A stretch of 26,420 nt of DNA from Stentor coeruleus (Eukaryota; Ciliophora; Heterotrichea; Heterotrichida; Stentoridae): positions 1 to 26,420 of the forward strand of contig MPUH01001008.1 in NCBI GenBank assembly GCA_001970955.1, given 5' to 3'. The notes below the pieces were generated by a model. That model was not told the DNA's origin. It was given only the letters and a program-made list of their open reading frames with translations, and searched no databases. The number at the start of each line of letters is the position of its first letter. Positions within the stretch are counted from its first letter, which is position 1. A program made the translations under genes and the position numbers. This document shows positions 21,113 through 26,420 of the stretch, in pieces.

Positions 21113-22438
21113 TTAGTTAAGCTTTATCATTGCTTCTGTGAGTTCATTTTTTAGTCTTTGAAGCTTTAAATAAATGTTCTGACTTTTCTTATCTTCGAAT
21201 ATTGGTACAGCAAGCTGCTCACTTGTACAAGATTTCAATGTTTTGTTTACTTCTTCTAAAACTCCGTTTTCTTCTTGAACCTTTTCTAACTGAATGATTT
21301 TTGTATCTTTTCTCTTTTTCAGTGCTTTGATTTTTGATAGTTTTCTTTTTAAGTAGTCATTTTCTGCTTTGGCTTCTTGGATTTTCTCATGTATCTGCGC
21401 GTTTTTGTTGATTAAAATGCTCTCTATTTTCTGTTCATACATCTCCCTCTGTTGTTCTAGCTGTAAATTGATAATATGGTTATACTCATTAATCATCCTT
21501 TCAAGATTTTCTTTCGGCAACTGATTGAAATTTGTATCAAGAACCAAACATCCTCTTCCTGAATGTAATATTCTATGCACATACATATCAGTTATATAAT
21601 CCCAAACACATTGTGATGTTGCTTCAACCGTAAACATATGCCCTGATATTTTCGAATGTTTAGCACTATGAGCTTCTTTATACCTTCCACATCCTTTATA
21701 ACCACATATAAGACAAATCCAAACTTCTTTAGACTCGCCACAAGTTTCGCAAGAAATAAAATCATAAGTCAAGTCTTTACAAAGATTAGAACACACATTA
21801 CAACTTTGAGGAATTAAAAGCCAACGAGAACTTTGTAAAGATGAAACTTCAGTTCTTAAAACCCCAGTCATTCCACTAGCATGAATATCTAATCTTTCTA
21901 TACACAAAGGGCATATAGGAAGCTCAATAAGTTCATCTGTTTTTTCAAATCTTTTTATATATAAAACATCAGATACAAAAAAAACATAACAATATTCATT
22001 ACTGGGTTCTTCAAAATCCCTACCATTGAAAATCAAATAAAAGTTATCGGCTGCAGTTTGGCTTAAGAATTCTAGAATCACTGTATAAAAACTTTTGGAA
22101 TATTCGATAGTTCGTAAAAGGATGAGGCTTTCTAAGCATTCTTGGATAAAATCTGAGTGAAGATTGGATAAATAAGTGTAAAAGATAGAGATTCTATAGG
22201 GAACTGCAAGAATACACACGATGTTTGATCTTTGTGATGGAAGAAATTCGATTGTATTGTTTTTATACTCTTCTTTATGTTTAGTTTTTAGAAGATGGGC
22301 TTTGGCATGGATGAAATCTTGCTTTGTTTGAGGTTTAGATTGGCTGATGTCTGTGGGAGAATGCATGATTGGCTTGGTAAGTTCTAATATTATGTTTGGA
22401 GGAGTTGATTCGGGAAGCTCTATGGCGAGTTGGTACAT
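21113..22438 (-). CDS. BRAP/Etp1-like protein with degenerate RING
   Basis: The 441-residue product follows the BRAP (BRCA1-associated protein 2, IMP) plan: a N-terminal BRAP2 domain (about 65-165), RING position (173-216), UBP-type zinc finger (230-270), and a C-terminal coiled coil (about 305-440). The UBP finger is well kept: C230, C233, VWICLICGYKGCGRY (239-253), H257, H261, H267, then VWDYITDMYVHRI as in BRAP. The RING keeps its first and last cysteine pairs (CPLC at 176-179, CNVC at 213-216), but the middle C-H-H-C ligands are absent. That stretch reads GVLRTEVSSLQSSRW. In known BRAP the RING gives E3 ligase activity and the UBP finger binds ubiquitin, so this copy probably binds ubiquitin without ligase activity (inference). 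The stop is TAA and no intron is seen. Confidence 0.88.
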   Translation of the reverse strand: MYQLAIELPESTPPNIILELTKPIMHSPTDISQSKPQTKQDFIHAKAHLLKTKHKEEYKNNTIEFLPSQRSNIVCILAVPYRISIFYTYLSNLHSDFIQECLESLILLRTIEYSKSFYTVILEFLSQTAADNFYLIFNGRDFEEPSNEYCYVFFVSDVLYIKRFEKTDELIELPICPLCIERLDIHASGMTGVLRTEVSSLQSSRWLLIPQSCNVCSNLCKDLTYDFISCETCGESKEVWICLICGYKGCGRYKEAHSAKHSKISGHMFTVEATSQCVWDYITDMYVHRILHSGRGCLVLDTNFNQLPKENLERMINEYNHIINLQLEQQREMYEQKIESILINKNAQIHEKIQEAKAENDYLKRKLSKIKALKKRKDTKIIQLEKVQEENGVLEEVNKTLKSCTSEQLAVPIFEDKKSQNIYLKLQRLKNELTEAMIKLN

Positions 22439-23373
22439 TTGTAATTATCATTGTTAGATTTTATAATATATAGATGGGAATGAGTAATATGAATATTTTA
22501 AAGAGAAAGATATATAATTGTTGTAAAATTGTCGAAGATACATGAGGAAATATATGGGTGGAAGGATTTTTTTTAGAAGAGATTATCGGTTTTATTAGAA
22601 GAAAAATCAATTTTGGATTTAAAAAATTAGGATTGATGAGTTTGTAATGAAATTTGGGTTTTTGGATTATGATTTGATAAGTAAATATTTTGGGTTTAAT
22701 TTTGATAAGGTTTTGGTTTTAGTGTATTTTATTGGAATAAGTCTTTTTACCTTTTTGGTAAAAGTGAATATTCTTGATTTTTTAAGCCCTAAAAATTTAT
22801 AGAAATTATAACTCAAGTTATAGTGTACAAATTTCCCAATTTTTAATAATTTATAAAAATAACTTATGAAAACTATGCACAAGGATAAAATTAATAATAA
22901 TGAAATTTTATGTCTTTACAATTTAAAGGGTTTTCAATATATCCTATCTAAATATAGTTAATTTCAAAAATATTTGCATGATAATTCAAGAGTTTATCTC
23001 TGCCAAAAATCTCATTTTATGAAGTTAAAGCTAAGTAAATGAACTTTAAACAATAGTCTTACAATAATATTATCACCGATTCCGAACCATATCAAAATCA
23101 TAAAATTCCTACCTTGCCAAAGCTTAAAGTTCATTATTTCATAATCATTATCATATACTACCTTTCCTTAAAGCATTTTCATAATCTTCATATCATAAAC
23201 TTATCTAAATCCATAAAATCATAACTATTAAACTTCATAAAAATACTTTTTAAAGACTATTCATCATTTCTTTATGCAAATTTGGATTTATCAACAAAAA
23301 ATATACATCAATGCTAAAATTTCATCTTTAAAGTTGTAAACTTATTTAGAAAATATATTTCTTATATAAATAA
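22439..23373. other. Intergenic spacer, 0.9 kb, between divergent genes
   Basis: G-rich on the + strand next to the BRAP-like start, C-rich over about 23040..23340 before the small gene. A 71-codon antisense frame at 22667..22882 is low-complexity AT-rich sequence and not called. No motif recognised. Confidence 0.55.
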
Positions 23374-23553
23374 ATGGAAGCAAAGAGAGAAGTGATGGAG
23401 CATCCGTTTGTGACAAGGGTAAAAAATATGATGGGACCAATAACAGATAGCCCTGTCCAGAATATAAAAGATGTATTTCAACCATCTCATGGAAGCTTAA
23501 TAAGAGATGCGTCTTTCTCTGATTATGCTGGTGAAATTGTAAACAAGGCATAA
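23374..23553 (+). CDS. Small conserved-looking protein, 59 residues
   Basis: A short frame from ATG at 23374 to TAA at 23553 encodes MEAKREVMEHPFVTRVKNMM and so on, ending DYAGEIVNKA. The composition is balanced, with Asp, Glu, Lys, Pro and Gly and no long Ile/Asn/Lys runs, unlike chance frames in this AT-rich DNA. The segment is clearly less AT-rich than its surroundings. Its flanks also behave like those of a + strand gene: C-rich before, G-rich after. The product has no signal peptide or membrane span and I recognise no family. The overlapping 72-codon antisense frame is treated as its shadow. Confidence 0.6.
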   Translation: MEAKREVMEHPFVTRVKNMMGPITDSPVQNIKDVFQPSHGSLIRDASFSDYAGEIVNKA

Positions 23554-24688
23554 AAATCAAGTAACAGTATATTAAAAATTAAGCGTTTATATAAAATTCT
23601 AGGCTTATAATTAGTTAAGGGGCTTAAAAGTTTTTTGTTATTATGAATAATATAGTGAATTTTTTGATAGGAAAAATGATAGTTTAATATTAACCTACTT
23701 TTACTTGCCAACCAACTGAAAAATAAATGGTGCATAATTAAAACTGTTTTTTGAATAACTTCAGCAGGATTTGCATAAGCATTTCTATTTCTTTTGGAAA
23801 ATAAAAACTTTTGATCTGAGATTTTCCTTGAAATACTAGAAAATTCGATAAAAAATGAATTGGTAAGAGTTTGAAAGTTGATATTGTATAGGAATAAAGA
23901 TAAGGAACAAACATTTTTGTGGAAGAAGTCTTGAGTAGGATTAGATTACAGGATAATTAGGGAGAAATTATTAGATTCTGATTATCCTTATAAAAAAGTT
24001 GTTCTTTTAGCTTTGTGCTGTTTGAATCGCTTTAATCAAAATTTCTTATAAGATAAAGGGAATGGAGTTATTCGAATTTTGTTATCTTTTTTATGTCTAG
24101 CTAGATTTTCTTATATAAAGAAAATTGTATGTAAGGAAAGGAATAAATGAAGTATATTTATTAAGTGTCCTTTTAACTTAATTAGAAGTTAGATAAATCC
24201 TATCAAAATATGAGTTTTATAGTTGGATTTAAATAGAAATTACAAAAAACTAAGAAAAAATATTTTTAAAAGCTTTCATTCTAATAAAGTACCCAGTTTT
24301 TATAAAATAAATATTTACTTACAACATAATCTGCATTATTATATCATCAGAGATCATAGTAATTTGTATATTTCCCAATCAAAAATTCTCAATCAAGCCA
24401 TAATAATCAGTCCATAATTTTCATACAAAAAACCTTTTGCTACATACAATAAAATCTTCATTTCCCCAAAAACCAAACAAGTCTTCTAATAACCTAATCC
24501 AGTTTATCAATAATTCCTATATTCTTACAATAAGCTATTATCCCCATAATTTTTTCTAAAACAATCCTATAAAAATTATCCACCCTTTAAATCCACCAAC
24601 AACAAAATATTCTTATTAAAAATCACTTTTCTCTTCACCAGCCAAAAAAATTTAAACTTTTTTTAACCTGCAAAATAAAATACTAAAC
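23554..24688. other. Intergenic spacer, 1.1 kb
   Basis: G-rich on the + strand to about 24130, then AT-rich, then C-rich from 24420 to the stop of the next minus-strand gene. A 64-codon frame at 24223 (+) is Lys/Asn/Ile/Tyr-rich and not supported. Confidence 0.55.
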
Positions 24689-25246
24689 TTAATTTGCCCT
24701 AATTATATCTTCATATCTATCTATATAATCATTCGACCTCAAAGCATTTTTTTCTTCTTTGCCTATTTCTGATAAGGTTTTATAAAATCTTATTAACACA
24801 AAAAGGACTATTGAATCAAAGGTAATTTTACAGCCTGAAAACATAATGGTTTTCCATCCTTCAGATAATGATGTGAAAAGTATAGCTTTAATGATGATTT
24901 TAATGACTAGATAAAAGCCATAAATTGTTATTAAGCCTTTGTGGTAGTATTTAGCAGCAAGATAACCTACAATAGGTAGGGAAATAATAAAAGAAAGAAC
25001 TCCTGGGCTGCTTGAAAAAATCAAAATACAAAATATTAAATCGAGGATACTGGTTAGTCTAAGGAAATATGAAGATTTTATAAGGTTTTCATATACATAC
25101 GGATCATGGATTATAGTGGCTATTGGTATATCTATTGTATTATTGGAAGATTCAAGGCATAAACCTATAGGAATATCATTACTAGATGTTTCTTCAATTT
25201 GAACTCCTATTTTTTCTAAGTCATTTCTTCCGATGATGATTGACAT
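24689..25246 (-). CDS. Four-span membrane protein, unknown family
   Basis: The product has 185 residues. A polar N-terminus of about 58 residues precedes hydrophobic spans at about 65-78, 82-98, 105-126 and 141-156; a charged C-terminal tail (KEEKNALRSNDYIDRYEDII) of about 30 residues follows. Both ends are therefore likely on the same side, probably cytosolic. There is no signal peptide. It shares its general plan with the four-span protein at 20332..20955 but no clear sequence match. I recognise no family. The frame is unbroken from ATG to TAA, and the flanks show the C-rich-upstream, G-rich-downstream pattern on the gene strand. Confidence 0.72.
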   Translation of the reverse strand: MSIIIGRNDLEKIGVQIEETSSNDIPIGLCLESSNNTIDIPIATIIHDPYVYENLIKSSYFLRLTSILDLIFCILIFSSSPGVLSFIISLPIVGYLAAKYYHKGLITIYGFYLVIKIIIKAILFTSLSEGWKTIMFSGCKITFDSIVLFVLIRFYKTLSEIGKEEKNALRSNDYIDRYEDIIRAN

Positions 25247-26375
25247 GCTAATTTTATATTAAACATATGGATTTCAGTATTTTTTATTACAAATCAAGGA
25301 ATAAATATGCTTAGTCTTTGTGTGTATCTGAGTTTTTATTGAAAGTTAAGGTAAATTGTGTATATTATATGGATTAAAACTATGCAGTTGCATTAAATGG
25401 GGTATTATTAGGATTTCAAAGTAATTTTAGAAGTGGTACTGAAGGTAGTATTAGGAAATGTAGAAGGGAAATGAAGAAAGATTAATTATGAATGAAGTAG
25501 ATTTAAGTTTAGATAAAATATCTTAGAAATTGTTCGCTGGGGGTAAAATGAGAGAATGTTATCGAGAATGCTAAATAAATACCTGTTAGCAAGTTCGTGA
25601 GTACAATACTTTGTTTTGAATAACATGATACAAAGACTTTGGGGAAGAATAAACCTGACTGAATACAACTAGATTCTAAGTATGGGTAATTTAGTTTATG
25701 TTATTTAGAATTTATATATAGATTATAATTTGTAAAAGGCTTGAGTAGATGATTAAGGTTTTTTTTATGATAAAAATTATTGTTGGTGAAATAGGTTTAG
25801 GGAAAAATAATTTTTGAAGAATGCAACTAGTTTATATTAGTTTTTAAGAAAGAGAGATTTTACAAGAATTTTGTTTGGAAGTTTTAAATATAAAAGAGGA
25901 ATTTAGTATTAAGAGTATGAGTTTTAGGATTTCAAGTAAATATATAAAAAGCGTTTTTTTAGGTTATACATTTTGGGTTGATAGACTAAATATTTTTATT
26001 TGCAAAAAGATTTAGTTGTGCAAAATAACCATTATTATACAATGTGCTATAAAAATCAATAGAGTATAGAGTAACTATTAAATTATCTATAAGTTTGATA
26101 CATAAATTTTATAATATTAAATCTATAATTTACATTTATAAAGACATCTAAAACTAAAAACATTTCATTTACCAAAAAAATCTATGTTGATACAATTTAT
26201 AGATTCCTAAGCATAAGTCTTCATGAAAAATCAGATCTTATTAGGATAATAAATTCATACTCTATTTACAAATAAAATGAATAAAGTACTTTAAAGATAC
26301 AAATTTATGAAAAAAATATAGATAAAAAGTATGATGTATATATAAAGATGTAAAATATAGATTTTCTGTTAATTT
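25247..26375. other. Intergenic spacer, 1.1 kb
   Basis: Mostly G-rich and C-poor on the + strand up to about 25990, then very AT-rich. A 60-codon antisense frame at 25486..25668 has no motif. Nothing called. Confidence 0.55.
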
Positions 26376-26420
26376 ATAAAGGAGGGTAGGCCGCCACTTG
26401 AGGTAAGTGCAATACAAGGG
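26376..26420. other. GC-rich window edge with small hairpin and splice-like motif
   Basis: After a kilobase of AT-rich DNA the last 40 bases turn GC-rich. CACTT (26395..26399) and AAGTG (26405..26409) form a perfect 5-bp stem around GAGGT. GTAAGTGCAATACAAG (26403..26418) fits a 16-nt heterotrich intron. No coding exon leads into it, so this may be the start of an RNA or gene lying mostly outside the window. Confidence 0.3.

Noticed and set aside
26340..26420. U1 snRNA on the minus strand, because ACTTACCT appears at the right edge
   Set aside because: The sequence turns to AT-rich spacer within about 25 bases, too short for U1, and the 5' end does not fit.
1..26420. CRISPR arrays, insertion sequences, transposase or prophage genes
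   Set aside because: None seen; spaced repeats are confined to the coding minisatellite and the join duplications.

Overview
The window looks like a piece of a ciliate macronuclear chromosome, most likely from a heterotrich such as Stentor. The evidence is: strongly AT-rich intergenic DNA; compact, almost intron-free eukaryotic genes on both strands; a clear 15-nt GT..AG spliceosomal intron in one membrane-protein gene (20702..20716); and long reading frames that work with the standard genetic code. All eleven genes whose end is visible stop with TAA. Known biology (15-16 nt introns plus the standard code in Stentor) supports the assignment, but the species is inferred.

Layout, left to right. 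1..3918 (-): a partial gene for a kelch-propeller protein with a very long Ser/Lys-rich, AHNAK-like repeat tail that runs off the left edge. 3919..6164: a 2.2 kb spacer. 6165..10192 (+): VPS8, the CORVET tether subunit, apparently split only by two assembly joins. 10809..11213 (+): a small single-pass membrane protein. 11701..13104 (-): a Wee1-type kinase, also disturbed by two joins. 13651..14067 (-): a secreted ML/NPC2-like protein. 14120..14289: a small GC-richer island between 14-bp direct repeats, a possible structured RNA or insertion. 15686..16324 (-): ribosomal protein uL16 (RPL10). 17398..18585 (-): a PP2C phosphatase. 18620..19925 (-): a coiled-coil protein, 34 bp from the PP2C start codon. 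20332..20955 (-): a four-span membrane protein with the 15-nt intron. 21113..22438 (-): a BRAP/Etp1-like protein that has lost the central zinc ligands of its RING. 23374..23553 (+): a 59-residue protein. 24689..25246 (-): a second four-span membrane protein. 26376..26420: an unexplained GC-rich edge with a splice-site-like motif.

The genes form no operon or obvious pathway. They are housekeeping and cell-biology genes: endosomal tethering, cell-cycle kinase, phosphatase, ribosome, and a ubiquitin-binding adaptor. Eight single-N joins are flanked by near-identical duplicated sequence. They are best read as contig ends that overlap but were not merged. Collapsing each duplication restores a continuous frame in VPS8 (1279 aa), wee1 (410 aa) and the coiled-coil gene (355 aa). 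The flank copies differ by a few mostly silent changes, as alleles would.

The observations most worth a second look are the AHNAK-like tail on a kelch protein, the RING-degenerate BRAP, the island at 14.1-14.3 kb, a 60-bp orphan sequence at the wee1 join, and a consistent strand-composition polarity around genes (sense strand C-rich before starts, G-rich after stops).
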